A stretch of DNA of 64,000 bases from Paucidesulfovibrio gracilis DSM 16080 (GCF_900167125.1 NZ_FUYC01000002.1:310001-374000), one strand, 5' to 3'. Numbered from the stretch's first letter, positions 42,066 through 50,764 are shown. The notes: generated from the letters alone by a model not told the origin. Made by a program: numbers and translations.

Positions 42066-43295
42066 TCAACGGACCGGAGCCTGCGGCAGCAACAGGAGCC
42101 GCAGTTCGTTGCAGAGCGGATTGGCTCGCAAAAATCGCCGTAGCGGTAAATGGGGATATTCCGGGCTGAGCCGGTGGTGAAGTGATCCGCCCGAGGCTTT
42201 GTCGAATTTTTGGAGCTTTTGTGCCAGGGCTTCCGGACGCTTGCGTGTGTGGGCATAGTGCAGGATGGGCGCATCCAGGATCAGCCCTGTTCGTCCGGAA
42301 ACGCCGGTAAGCCGTTCGTGGACCGGTTGTTCGAAACGCAGGTCCGCGTGGTTGCGAAAGAGCCGAAGTTGCAGATCCGGCCAGAGACCGTAGCCCACGC
42401 GGCAATGGTCTTCGTCTGGCAAGAAGGTCAGACGGGGGAAAAAGTAGGCCTGCACGCCCCGCACGGGGAACAGACCCGGCATCAGGGTCCAGTGGTCGTC
42501 GGAAAGGCGCTCGTCACCGTCCAGGTACAGCACCCATTCCGCACTGCATTGCTCCAGCATGTGGTTGCGCTGGGCCGCGAAGTCATTGTTCAGGGGGCGG
42601 GCGAATTGGTGAACCGGGCAGGCGGCGGAGATTTCCCGGGGAGGCACCTCCTCGGCGTCCCAGAGCACAATCAGTTCCTCCACCCAGTCCGGGAACTGTG
42701 CAAAAAAATTGTCCAGATCAGGTTCATCCGGGTGCAGAACGCAGCCCACGGACAGGGACGGAGCCTGCACCGCGAAGTGGCCGAAAGGCGTTCCGTTGAT
42801 GGCCGCGTGGGGGCGGGCCAGGGTCAGGGTGCGTTGGAGGGATTGGTAGTCGCTCTTTTCCTTGGCCGCCAGCTCCGGATTGAGTTGTATCATGGCTTGG
42901 TCAGGCAGGGCGTTGTCCTGGGCCAGCAAATAAACCAACGCCCAGGGCGAGGTGTCCACCAGCCATTGCAGGGAGCCGTCGGGAGTGCCGCGCAGCTCCG
43001 GAAATGCTTCGCGGACCGCTCTGGCCCGGGCGGGGTTGCTTTCGCAAACCGTCAGCCGCGTGGCCGCAGGCAGCTGTTCACGCAAGAGAGAGAGCAAGCG
43101 TCCCGAGCCGATTCCCAGGAGCACCAGCCGGTCCTTGCGGCTTTTCTCCAACAAACGCACAAGGCGTTCCGCGTGTTCCGCCAGTTCGGTTTCCGGGCAT
43201 TCCTTGGGTACCGCGTCCCGGGAGGGGGTGTCTTTCCATTCGAAGGCGAGGATTTCTTCAGTATAGGCGTGGAACAGATGCGGTTCAGTGGGCAT
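42066..43295 (-). CDS. Glycosyltransferase (GT2-like) with N-terminal Rossmann domain
   Basis: The protein has 409 residues. The N-terminal part (about 1-150) looks like a nucleotide- or SAM-binding Rossmann fold (LVLLGIGSGRLLSLL, then RLTVCESNPARARAV). The C-terminal part is a GT-A glycosyltransferase (LSVGCVLHPDEPDLDNFF, then AEWVLYLDGDERLSDDHW); DGDE is the usual divalent-metal motif. It overlaps the upstream GT1 gene by 11 bases. With that gene it lies just downstream of fliC-fliD-fliS, so flagellin or pilin glycosylation is the likely role; the substrate is inferred. Confidence 0.82.
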   Translation of the reverse strand: MPTEPHLFHAYTEEILAFEWKDTPSRDAVPKECPETELAEHAERLVRLLEKSRKDRLVLLGIGSGRLLSLLREQLPAATRLTVCESNPARARAVREAFPELRGTPDGSLQWLVDTSPWALVYLLAQDNALPDQAMIQLNPELAAKEKSDYQSLQRTLTLARPHAAINGTPFGHFAVQAPSLSVGCVLHPDEPDLDNFFAQFPDWVEELIVLWDAEEVPPREISAACPVHQFARPLNNDFAAQRNHMLEQCSAEWVLYLDGDERLSDDHWTLMPGLFPVRGVQAYFFPRLTFLPDEDHCRVGYGLWPDLQLRLFRNHADLRFEQPVHERLTGVSGRTGLILDAPILHYAHTRKRPEALAQKLQKFDKASGGSLHHRLSPEYPHLPLRRFLRANPLCNELRLLLLPQAPVR

Positions 43296-44361
43296 GGACG
43301 GTTACTCCGTGTTCGGCGAGCACGCTGGTGTAAATGGCTTCGAGTCGACGTACAAGTGTCTGGACCCGGAAGAGACGCTGGGCTTTTTGCTGTCCGGCCC
43401 GACCCAGTTTTTGGGCCAGTTCCGGATGGGTGAGCAGGTGGGATACGGCCCGGCCGTACTCTTCGGCGTTGCGGACTACGATGCCGGTTACGCCGTTTTC
43501 CACCAATTCCACCTGGGCGTTGTCCCGGGGGGGCGGGCTGGGGTGCGTGACCACGGGCAGACCGCAGGCCATGGCCTCGGCAATGACGAGGCCGAAGGAT
43601 TCCCCCCGGTCGTTGGCGTGGGCCAGTACGCTGCAACTTTTGTAAAATTCGGCCAGTTCCGCATCGGTGCGAACGCCCGGCAGGAATTCGACACAGTGTG
43701 CCACGCCGTGCTGTTCCGCCAGGGTACGGGCTTTGGGTGTGGCTCCGATGACGCGGTAGCGCATTTCGGGTACCCGCTCAAGGGCGTAGGGAAGGAAGTC
43801 CAGGGCCATGGAGGACCACTTTCCTGGATCCTGGCGGGAGATACGGCCCACAACAGGGTTGGAGAAATCAAGGGAGCTGGAATGCGCCTTGGCGAAGAAA
43901 TCCGTATCGACGGGGTTGTAGAGTACGTCGTAGAGGGGCGGCGTGGATGGAATTCCGTACTGCACGGAATATCGTTTGGCGCAAAAATGGGAGACAAAGA
44001 GGTGTCTGGCGACGATGCGCCCCGACGGACTGGGGTCATGGTGTCCGAAGACGTTGGTCTCCACCACGGGGATGTTGCAAAGCCGCAAGGGCCGCATCAA
44101 GGCCGGTTCGGGCCAGCCAGCCCGGTGAACATGGACCAGGGTGGGGCGCACGGTTTTGAGGATGTGCAGCAGGTCGTCATGGATGTATGTGGTCAGCCCC
44201 ATGGCCCGAAGCATCTGGCCGCGTTCACCGTCGCGGGGGGAATACACCACGCACTCCCATTGGCGCGGATTCAGGTGGCTCGCAAAGAGCTGGAGCACCT
44301 TTTCCGTGCCGCCGAGCCCCAGGGAGTTGGCGATATGCAGAATGCGGACTGGTTCAGACAT
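43285..44361 (-). CDS. Glycosyltransferase family 1 (GT-B)
   Basis: The protein has 358 residues from the ATG at 44361 (MSEPVRILHIANSLGLGGTEKVL); the frame runs on upstream through the intergenic sequence without family match. The N-terminal donor/acceptor half has GLGGTEKVLQLFASHL. The C-terminal nucleotide-sugar site is ANDRGESFGLVIAEAMACGLPVV, with the two conserved glutamates. It is translationally coupled to the following GT2-like gene (11-base overlap), and the pair lies 187 bases after fliS. A role in glycan assembly on flagellin is the best inference. Confidence 0.85.
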   Translation of the reverse strand: MSEPVRILHIANSLGLGGTEKVLQLFASHLNPRQWECVVYSPRDGERGQMLRAMGLTTYIHDDLLHILKTVRPTLVHVHRAGWPEPALMRPLRLCNIPVVETNVFGHHDPSPSGRIVARHLFVSHFCAKRYSVQYGIPSTPPLYDVLYNPVDTDFFAKAHSSSLDFSNPVVGRISRQDPGKWSSMALDFLPYALERVPEMRYRVIGATPKARTLAEQHGVAHCVEFLPGVRTDAELAEFYKSCSVLAHANDRGESFGLVIAEAMACGLPVVTHPSPPPRDNAQVELVENGVTGIVVRNAEEYGRAVSHLLTHPELAQKLGRAGQQKAQRLFRVQTLVRRLEAIYTSVLAEHGVTVHAH

Positions 44362-44548
44362 GGCTCGAAAATCTGTTTGGCCCATTTTCCTGAACTTGGC
44401 AAGGGGAACGCCATCAGCGGCGGACTGTCTTTCCGGTCGATGAAGGGCAGAATCAGAGTACCGTTTCATCGGACCATCGGTCCCGGGCGTTTGTCCTCCC
44501 CTGCGTCCGGCCCGGCGCATCGTGCCATGCCGGACCGGATCGAACCGC

Positions 44549-45331
44549 TCAGAGAGAGTTGGAATAGGCGGACGCGGCCCGTTGGCGGAGCAGGTTTACG
44601 GATTTGGACAAGGACGGCTTGGGCGGTTGCTTGGGCTGTTCCTCGTCGGCCGTTTGCTGCTGCGGGGCTGCAGGTTGTTGCTTTGCTGCCGGGGCAGGTT
44701 GTTGTGCTGCGGCGGAAGCGTGCTGTTCCTGCGGCTGTTTTGATGCCTGAGGTTGCGTGGGAGGCGTTGGGCTTGGCTGTGCGGGGGCCGAAGAAGGCGT
44801 CGCGGATTGTGAGGCTGGGACGGCTTTCGCGCCCTGTGCGGCCGTAGGGGGCGTGGGGTTCGATTCCGTAGCTGTAGTGGTTTCCTGGCCCTTCTTCGCG
44901 GCGGCGGCCCCCAGAGCGGCGGCCCGGTTTAGCCCGGTGCGGGCCTGGCCGGAGAGCTGTTTTTCGGTTTCCGGTACGATCTGGGCATAGGCAGAGCGAA
45001 TGTTTTCCAGAATATTCAACACTTCGTCGATCATCCTGGTGTCCATTTTCAGATTGGCCTTGGCCAGCCGGATGTTGCAAAACATATACAGCGAATCCAG
45101 GTTGTTGGCGAGCTTTCCGCCTTTGTCGCGGTTCAGGCTGTTGGCCAGTTCGCTGATGATGTCCATGGCCCTGGAAATCAGGATGCCCTTTTTGGCGTAG
45201 TCCTTGGCCTCGATCCGCTCTTTGGCCTGCTTGAGGAACTTGATGGCCGCGTCGTAGAGCATGATCAAGAGCTGTCCCTGGGTGGTGGTGGTCACCTGGG
45301 TGGCAAGGTAGGCGTGTGCGGCCTTGCTCAT
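44549..45331 (-). CDS. fliS: Flagellin chaperone FliS with long Pro/Gln/Ala-rich tail
   Basis: FliS binds the C-terminus of flagellin in the cytosol and delivers it for export. The N-terminal 130 residues are a normal FliS (AHAYLATQVTTTTQGQLLIMLYDAAIKFL, then FCNIRLAKANLKMDTRMIDEV). Residues 135-260 are an extra low-complexity tail rich in Pro, Gln, Ala and Thr, ending in a short helical segment (LSKSVNLLRQRAASAYSNSL). Usual FliS proteins have about 125-150 residues. It lies 57 bases after fliD, in the same operon. Confidence 0.92.
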   Translation of the reverse strand: MSKAAHAYLATQVTTTTQGQLLIMLYDAAIKFLKQAKERIEAKDYAKKGILISRAMDIISELANSLNRDKGGKLANNLDSLYMFCNIRLAKANLKMDTRMIDEVLNILENIRSAYAQIVPETEKQLSGQARTGLNRAAALGAAAAKKGQETTTATESNPTPPTAAQGAKAVPASQSATPSSAPAQPSPTPPTQPQASKQPQEQHASAAAQQPAPAAKQQPAAPQQQTADEEQPKQPPKPSLSKSVNLLRQRAASAYSNSL

Positions 45332-45388
45332 GGTTATGGTCCTCCTGGATGCTTGGTGCCCTGGGCGGGCATTCCATGGTTCCGGTGT

Positions 45389-47146
45389 TTAGCCTTGAGA
45401 CATTTGGCTGATCTGGCTCGTGAGCTGCGCGGACTGTCCTTCGTATTGTCCGAGCAGCGCGTCGAGCCTGGCAAATTTTTCTTTGAGGGTCCGCTCCATC
45501 TTGGTGATGCGTTTTTCCTCATAGGCGATTTTATCGTCGATCATATCCATGATGTCTTCGTAGTTTTCTTCAAGGATATGAAGCGGACCGGTGTTTTCGT
45601 TGGTCAACTCTTTCAATTCATTGATAAACTGGCCGGTCTTCCCCTGTTTGAGCACGCCGAGAGGATAATCCTCATCGCTGGTGCCGCTCGGCGGATAGGT
45701 GCCGGGCGCCCTGTTCAGCACATCGAGCACAAGACCGGCGGAGGGGTTTTGTTCCACCAGGGTATCGCCCACGGCCACCTTGTTGGACGGCGAAGTGATC
45801 CGGTGGTTGACGTTGTCGATGCTGGCCTTGAATCCGTTGATCCAGGCTTCGGTGATTTCGCCGGAGCCGTCCACCGTGTATTTGACCTTATAGGAGCCTG
45901 CCTGGGTAATGCTGTCGATGTGAGAGTAATAGGCCAGGTCGTTGGTGTTGTAGACGCCGCCTTCATGGTCCGCGCTGAAGAGTTTGGCCACGGCGTCGGT
46001 GTCTTCGGCCAGGGCTTCGTCCAGGCGCTCTTCGTCCACTTGGAGCAGTCCGGCCGTGGGGGAGTTTTCATCCGCGTCCGTGAGGATGCCCACCTGGGAA
46101 AGCGAAGAGAAGACATCTCCCTGGGGCGCGGCCCCGCTGTCATCATAATAGAAGAATCCCAAGCCCTTTTCCGAAGCGATATTTTTCAGGTTTTGGGAAA
46201 TCATTTCCACGCCGTAGTTACCGGTGAGCAGGGAGCCTTCCTCTTCCACGGTGTCGAAGTTGGTGATTTCCAGGATGTACTTGCGAACTTCGTTGATCTG
46301 ATCCACGAAGGTGCGCACATTTTCCTTTACGGCTTCCTTGTCCGTATTCACGGTCAGGGAGATGTCCGTTCCCAGGGATGAACCCTTCAGATTGAGCGTC
46401 AGGCCGTCCACAATGCCGGTGACGGTGTTGGACGGTACGGATATCCAGTCCGAGGTGGGCCAGCCGTTAACTCGTAATTCGGCATTCTGGTTGGATTGGG
46501 TTACGTCGAAATCTGCAGCGGTGAAGCCCGAAAGCGTGGTTCCGGCTCCGATTTCCAGGGTGGCGTCCTCGCCCAGATCCATGCCGCGAAATTGCAGGTA
46601 GACCTCGGAGCCGTCGGATATGAGGCTGGCCTTCACACCGGGGTTGTCCGGATCGTTGTTGATCAGGTTTTGCAGTCCTTGCAGGGTGGTGCCGCCTGGC
46701 ACGTTCAGGGAATGGCTCACACCCTGGTAGGAGTATTCAAACGTGGCACCGGCGCCGGATGCCGTGACTTCCGCATCCGTGGCAAGATAACCGTTTTGGT
46801 TCGTCAGGATGGCGTTTTGCGCCAGTTGGTTGATGCGCACCGTGTGGGAGGCTACTTCCGCGGAGCTGTCCGCCGTGGCGGAAACCACGTCAGAATACGT
46901 ACTGGTTACGGACTTGGTCAGAAATTCATTGACCGTGTTCATGCCTTCCATTGTGGACTTGAGGGAGAGCATGCGGGTGTTCAGCTCATTAAAGGCCTCG
47001 ACCTTGGCTTCCCATTCGGATTTCCAGGATTCAAGACGCACCACACGGTTGCGCTCGATCTTGATCATTCCGTCGATGAGCTGGTTGAAGTCGGTGCCGT
47101 TGCCGAGCCCGGCGAAATTTATTTGTCCTGACGTGTAATCACTCAT
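45389..47146 (-). CDS. fliD: Flagellar filament cap protein FliD
   Basis: FliD (HAP2) caps the filament tip and guides flagellin polymerisation. It has 585 residues. The N-terminal helical part (GLGNGTDFNQLIDGMIKIERNR) and the FliD-N domain are normal. A C-terminal coiled-coil region (MIDDKIAYEEKRITKMERTLKEKF, then LDALLGQYEGQSAQLTSQI) ends the protein. A sigma-54-type promoter lies 54 bases upstream of the start. fliS follows at 57 bases. Confidence 0.95.
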   Translation of the reverse strand: MSDYTSGQINFAGLGNGTDFNQLIDGMIKIERNRVVRLESWKSEWEAKVEAFNELNTRMLSLKSTMEGMNTVNEFLTKSVTSTYSDVVSATADSSAEVASHTVRINQLAQNAILTNQNGYLATDAEVTASGAGATFEYSYQGVSHSLNVPGGTTLQGLQNLINNDPDNPGVKASLISDGSEVYLQFRGMDLGEDATLEIGAGTTLSGFTAADFDVTQSNQNAELRVNGWPTSDWISVPSNTVTGIVDGLTLNLKGSSLGTDISLTVNTDKEAVKENVRTFVDQINEVRKYILEITNFDTVEEEGSLLTGNYGVEMISQNLKNIASEKGLGFFYYDDSGAAPQGDVFSSLSQVGILTDADENSPTAGLLQVDEERLDEALAEDTDAVAKLFSADHEGGVYNTNDLAYYSHIDSITQAGSYKVKYTVDGSGEITEAWINGFKASIDNVNHRITSPSNKVAVGDTLVEQNPSAGLVLDVLNRAPGTYPPSGTSDEDYPLGVLKQGKTGQFINELKELTNENTGPLHILEENYEDIMDMIDDKIAYEEKRITKMERTLKEKFARLDALLGQYEGQSAQLTSQISQMSQG

Positions 47147-47199
47147 GGCTTTCCTGCCTGGGAAAAATTTTCCTTGTCTGGTTCTCCGCTACGCAAGGT

Positions 47200-47215
47200 T
47201 GCAATTGAGGTGCCA
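47200..47215 (-). promoter_or_regulatory. Sigma-54 promoter of fliD-fliS
   Basis: On the minus strand the sequence TGGCACCTCAATTGCA matches the sigma-54 -24/-12 pattern (TGGCAC, five bases, TTGCA) exactly, with correct GG-GC spacing. Transcription should begin about 12 bases further on, leaving a short leader before the fliD ATG at 47146. Class II/III flagellar genes under RpoN control are known in many bacteria. Confidence 0.75.
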
Positions 47216-47221
47216 TGAATG

Positions 47222-47258
47222 AAAAAGGCCGGACCACCCGAATGGGGGCGATCCGGCC
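47222..47258 (-). terminator. Intrinsic terminator after flagellin gene
   Basis: On the minus strand GGCCGGA pairs with TCCGGCC around an 18-base loop, followed by five T. It lies about 46 bases beyond the fliC stop and directly upstream of the fliD sigma-54 site, so the flagellin transcript ends before fliD. Confidence 0.82.
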
Positions 47259-47303
47259 GTTTGGCTCGCCCTGGATTGGGTCGAGCTGTGATGCCTCTTA
47301 CCA

Positions 47304-48200
47304 TTAACCGCCGATGAGCTGCAGGGCCATACGCGGCAGCGAGTTGGCCTGGGACAGCATGGCCACGGCGGACTGGGTCAGAATCTGCGACCGGACGAAT
47401 TCGGTCATTTCGCTGGCCACGTCCACATCGGAGATGCGGGATTCAGCGGCCTGCAGGTTCTCGGCCTGGGTATTCAGCGTGGTGATGGTGTTCTCCAGGC
47501 GGTTCTGCAAGGCACCGAGGTTGGCGCGGATCTTATCCTTGGAGGTGATGGCGTTCTTCAGCGCCACCAGGGATTCCTGGGCCAGAGCCTGGGTGGAGAT
47601 GGCACGGCCGCTGGACGTGGTGGCGGACAAGCCGACACCCAGAGCAGAGGACGTGGAAGTGCCGATGGAGATGTAGTAGTAGTCCTCGGCGCTGTCGTTC
47701 TCGGTGCCGAAGTGGACCTTCAGCGGGCCGGTGGCCACAAGCCCGGTTCCGTCGTGGGCGCTGTTGTCACCGGAGAGGTTGCCGTTGAGCAGGTAAATGC
47801 CGTTGAAGTCCGTGGAGTTGGCGATACGGGTGATTTCCGAGGCCATGGCCTGATATTCGGAGTCGATGATCAGACGCTGGTCCGAGGTGTACGTACCGGT
47901 GGCCGCCTGTTCGGCCAGTTCCTTCATGCGGATGAGCTTTTCGTCGATGACGCCGAGGGCGCCGTCCGCCGTCTGGATCAGGGAAATAGCATCGTTGGCG
48001 TTACGAACGCCCTGCTGCAGGGCGCTAATGTCGGCGCGCATCAACTCGCGAATGGCGAGACCCGCGGCGTCATCCGCGGCGGTGGTGATGCGCAGACCCG
48101 AGGACAGGCGCGCCGTGGACTTGCTGAGTGCGCCATAAGACTGACTCAGGTTGCGCGCCGCATTCATGGCCATCAAGTTGTGGTTAACGACGAGGGACAT
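47304..48200 (-). CDS. fliC: Flagellin
   Basis: This is the filament subunit, 298 residues from the ATG at 48200 (MSLVVNHNLMAMNAARNLSQSY), with an AGGAAAG site upstream. The upstream extension of the frame is not translated. The conserved N-terminal D0/D1 (LSSGLRITTAADDAAGLAIRE) and C-terminal D0 (ISDVDVASEMTEFVRSQILTQ, then MALQLIGG) are intact. The variable centre is short (about 60 residues), so the filament surface is small. A clean sigma-28 promoter lies upstream. Confidence 0.97.
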   Translation of the reverse strand: MSLVVNHNLMAMNAARNLSQSYGALSKSTARLSSGLRITTAADDAAGLAIRELMRADISALQQGVRNANDAISLIQTADGALGVIDEKLIRMKELAEQAATGTYTSDQRLIIDSEYQAMASEITRIANSTDFNGIYLLNGNLSGDNSAHDGTGLVATGPLKVHFGTENDSAEDYYYISIGTSTSSALGVGLSATTSSGRAISTQALAQESLVALKNAITSKDKIRANLGALQNRLENTITTLNTQAENLQAAESRISDVDVASEMTEFVRSQILTQSAVAMLSQANSLPRMALQLIGG

Positions 48201-48288
48201 ACTTTCCTCCTTGAAACGGTTGCGGCTTCCTTGCCTAAATGGATACGGGCACGGCTCCGGTGCCCTTTTCCTTCTTGAGTTGCCCGTT

Positions 48289-48315
48289 TTATCGACCCCC
48301 ACGGAAAAAACTTTA
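48289..48315 (-). promoter_or_regulatory. Sigma-28 promoter of flagellin gene
   Basis: On the minus strand TAAAGTTT, 11 bases and GTCGATAA match the FliA consensus (TAAAGTTT-N11-GCCGATAA) with one mismatch. It lies about 90 bases ahead of the fliC start codon at 48200, on the correct strand. The flagellin gene is therefore a late (class III) gene. Confidence 0.88.
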
Positions 48316-48399
48316 GAGGCCGAAACATTTTTTTTGTGCGGTTTCGTCACGACGTTTCAGCGGGATGCGGAGGACGTTTGGAAAATGATGCGCATGGCT

Positions 48400-48415
48400 T
48401 GGCATGATAGCTGCT
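48400..48415 (+). promoter_or_regulatory. Sigma-54-like promoter of the HDOD gene
   Basis: TGGCATGATAGCTGCT has the -24 GG and -12 GC at the standard 10-base separation, with CTGC in place of TTGC. It lies 58 bases before the HDOD start codon, on the same strand. A short CGTCG/CGACG hairpin (48431-48446) sits near the expected transcript start. Confidence 0.5.
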
Positions 48416-48472
48416 TAGTTGGAGGGGGAGCGTCGATTTGCCGACGTTCAGCTATATTGCAAGGAGAACCCC

Positions 48473-49627
48473 ATGCCGCAGCCCCGCCGAGAGTCGTTGT
48501 TTCCTCCGCATGGTTCCTGCCCGAGCGGGCGGGAGGCCGCCGCCACTTCGGAACGTCTGGATGTTTTGTTCCGCGAAATGGATCGGATGATCTGTGAAGA
48601 ACCGGATACGTCGAATTCCTTTTCTGTATTGCGGGAACGGGAAATCGCGTCACGGGCGTTTGCCCTTTGGGAACGGGCTATGTGTCGCAACGATGCCGCC
48701 CACCCCCTGATGCGGGCTGTACGGCGTCCGGCGTTGGGGCAGGCTGTTCGAGACCTGCTGGGAACATGGCCGGAACCGTCAGCCGGGAGTTGTGCCGAAA
48801 CCGCTCCGCTGGTCCGACTGCTTGACGCCCTGGAAGAAACTCCGCTGTCGGAGGAATTTTGTCGGGTGGAAAAGGCCATGCAAGGCAGGATGAGTAACGC
48901 AAATCGGGTGGCCGAGGCCGTTCGCAGCGATCCTGTGTTGGCGGCCTTGTTGCTCCGTCTGGTCAACAGCCCGTTTTACGGCGTGGGACGGCGTGTGGAC
49001 TCCCTGCAACGGGCCGTGGCCTTTGCCGGGTTTGATGAATTGTCGGCTCTGGCGTTGGTTGTTGCCGTGGTGCGTGCCTTTGGTGGATCGTCCGGTTTTT
49101 GGCGACGTTCTGTTTTGTGCGGTGTACTTTCCAAGGCGTTGGCACGCCGGGCCGGATTGAGCGGACAATGGTTTTTTGCCGCTGGGCTGTTGCATGATGT
49201 GGGTGGTTTGCTGGCCCGTATGGTGGTTCCCGGCACCTACGGCGCGTTCGTGCGCTCCCTGGCCGATGGCGCAACGCCCTGGGAACGGCTGGAGAAAAAG
49301 TATCTCGGTATCACGACTCCGGAACTCGGTGTCAGGCTTTTGTCCCGGAAGGGTATGCCCGAGTCCGTGGCCGAACTGGTGGGGCGTCGGCGAGGGACCG
49401 GCTCTTCAGAGGATCCGGGTACAGCGGCACTGCATGTGGCCGAGGTCTTGGCCGCTTCCATGACCGTGGGACGAAGCAGCGGGGATGTGGTCATACCGGA
49501 GTTGCATGTAGCTTGCTGGGAGATGCTGGGGCTCGGCGTTCGCGACGTGGAAACGCTGCTGCCCGAAGCGTTGGCCCAGGCCGTGCGGATTGCCGGGGGC
49601 ATGCCCGGTTTGCCTGGGAAAAAATAA
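48473..49627 (+). CDS. HDOD-domain signalling protein
   Basis: The protein has 384 residues from the ATG at 48473, chosen for its AAGGAG site six bases upstream; a TTG further up is less likely. After about 120 residues of unassigned helical sequence, the HDOD domain begins (ANRVAEAVRSDPVLAALLLRLVNSPFYG). Its core is FFAAGLLHDVGGLLARMVVPGTYGAFV. HDOD proteins are HD-like regulators that usually lack phosphohydrolase activity and often act in motility and signalling. It diverges from fliC and has a sigma-54-like site, so a flagellar link is plausible. No enzyme function is claimed. Confidence 0.85.
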   Translation: MPQPRRESLFPPHGSCPSGREAAATSERLDVLFREMDRMICEEPDTSNSFSVLREREIASRAFALWERAMCRNDAAHPLMRAVRRPALGQAVRDLLGTWPEPSAGSCAETAPLVRLLDALEETPLSEEFCRVEKAMQGRMSNANRVAEAVRSDPVLAALLLRLVNSPFYGVGRRVDSLQRAVAFAGFDELSALALVVAVVRAFGGSSGFWRRSVLCGVLSKALARRAGLSGQWFFAAGLLHDVGGLLARMVVPGTYGAFVRSLADGATPWERLEKKYLGITTPELGVRLLSRKGMPESVAELVGRRRGTGSSEDPGTAALHVAEVLAASMTVGRSSGDVVIPELHVACWEMLGLGVRDVETLLPEALAQAVRIAGGMPGLPGKK

Positions 49628-49706
49628 CGTTCCCCTGCCTGGGATTCGTTGCTCGCCGTGTGAGGCAACGGTCTTTTCTATGAGAATTTTCCGGTGATAA
49701 CGGACC

Positions 49707-49743
49707 CAAAAAAACGCCGCCTCCACTATGGAAGCGGCGTTTT
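49707..49743. terminator. Bidirectional terminator between HDOD gene and AsmA-like gene
   Basis: AAAACGCCGC pairs with GCGGCGTTTT around a 13-base loop, with A- and T-runs on both flanks. It can stop transcription from the HDOD gene (+) and from the AsmA-like gene (-), which converge here. Confidence 0.85.
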
Positions 49744-49782
49744 GGTTTGTATGCGGATGCAACGCAGAGTGTGTCTGCGCGG

Positions 49783-50580
49783 CTAGAACAGGCCTTTCAG
49801 TTCATCCACCGCGCCTTCCACTTCTTCCTGGGCGCCCTGGGTGGCCCCGCCGGCCTGGTCCATGAGCCATTCCCCACCCTGCATGACGATATCGCCGGAA
49901 TCCTTGAAGGCCTGCTGCAGACCGTCGTACAGGCCGTCCACGAGTTTGGCTGCGGCCTTTGCCGGGGTGGTGCCGCCGCTTTCCTTGCCGATGTCCGCGA
50001 TATGGATTTCCGGCAGATCAAGGCTCAGTCCTTCGCCGGGAAGACCGGTGATGTCGGCGGTGACCTGTCCGTTGCGGACGTATACGTTTTCAATGATCAA
50101 TTTTTTGGATGGCTTGCTTTCCGCGGGTTGCTCCCCGGCGGGTTCGCTTTCGCCGCTAGCCTCGGCCTTGCTGCCGCCCGTGGATTCCTGGATATTTTTG
50201 AGCAGTGCTTCGAAGTTATCCATTTTGCCCTGGGTCTCGTACACGATGGCCGGGGCATCAATGACGATTTCGTGAATAATGATGGTGTCCGAGAGCAGCG
50301 AGTCGCGGTCCAGCTGCACGCTGATGGTACCCACGGCCAGGAGGTCGCGAGGCTTGAATCCCCGGTTCACGGGGTTGCCCACGCGCAAGCCGTTGAGTGC
50401 GCCCGAGCCTGAGAACAGTCCGATGTCCGCGTTGTCCAGATGCACTTCGGTCTGGGTGACTTTCGGGCCGAATTCATTCACGCCCATTTCCACGATGGAG
50501 TCCACGTTCAGCAGTACGTAGACCAGAATGCCCACCACGAGCACTACGGCGGCCGCGCCGATGAGAAGTAATTTTTTCAA
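49783..50580 (-). CDS. Membrane-anchored AsmA-like protein
   Basis: The protein has 265 residues from a TTG start at 50580 (LKKLLLIGAAAVVLVVGILVYV), chosen because GGGAGG lies just upstream; no ATG fits. A single N-terminal membrane segment (residues 3-24) anchors a periplasmic part. That part has AsmA-type beta features (VTQTEVHLDNADIGLFSG and TIIIHEIVIDAPAIVYETQGKMDNFEALL). A Ser/Glu/Pro-rich linker occurs near residue 150. AsmA-like proteins are linked to lipid transport across the envelope; the same role is only inferred. Confidence 0.75.
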   Translation of the reverse strand: MKKLLLIGAAAVVLVVGILVYVLLNVDSIVEMGVNEFGPKVTQTEVHLDNADIGLFSGSGALNGLRVGNPVNRGFKPRDLLAVGTISVQLDRDSLLSDTIIIHEIVIDAPAIVYETQGKMDNFEALLKNIQESTGGSKAEASGESEPAGEQPAESKPSKKLIIENVYVRNGQVTADITGLPGEGLSLDLPEIHIADIGKESGGTTPAKAAAKLVDGLYDGLQQAFKDSGDIVMQGGEWLMDQAGGATQGAQEEVEGAVDELKGLF

Positions 50581-50744
50581 GATGCTTCCTCCCTGATTTT
50601 TTAATAATTTTGCTTGTATCCTACCAGGCTCGGTACCGCAACCCGGAAGCGGGGAATGGGTTGTCGGTCCAGGCATGCGTTTCTTTCTTAGGACATGTTG
50701 CCGCAAAAAGGTGCGGTGTGTAGGATAAGGGCAAACCATGTTGA

Positions 50745-50764
50745 TCAGGGGGGGCATCCCCTGA
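50745..50764 (+). promoter_or_regulatory. Hairpin just upstream of the rhodanese-YceI ribosome binding site
   Basis: TCAGGGG and CCCCTGA form a 7-base perfect stem with a 6-base loop, immediately followed by the AAGGAG site at 765-770 of this region and the ATG at 50778. A fold this close to the ribosome site could modulate translation. There is no T-run, so it is not a terminator. Confidence 0.45.

Noticed and set aside
47147-47226. Sigma-28 promoter for fliD
   Set aside because: No TAAAG or GCCGATAA-like element is present; the sigma-54 pattern fits exactly instead.
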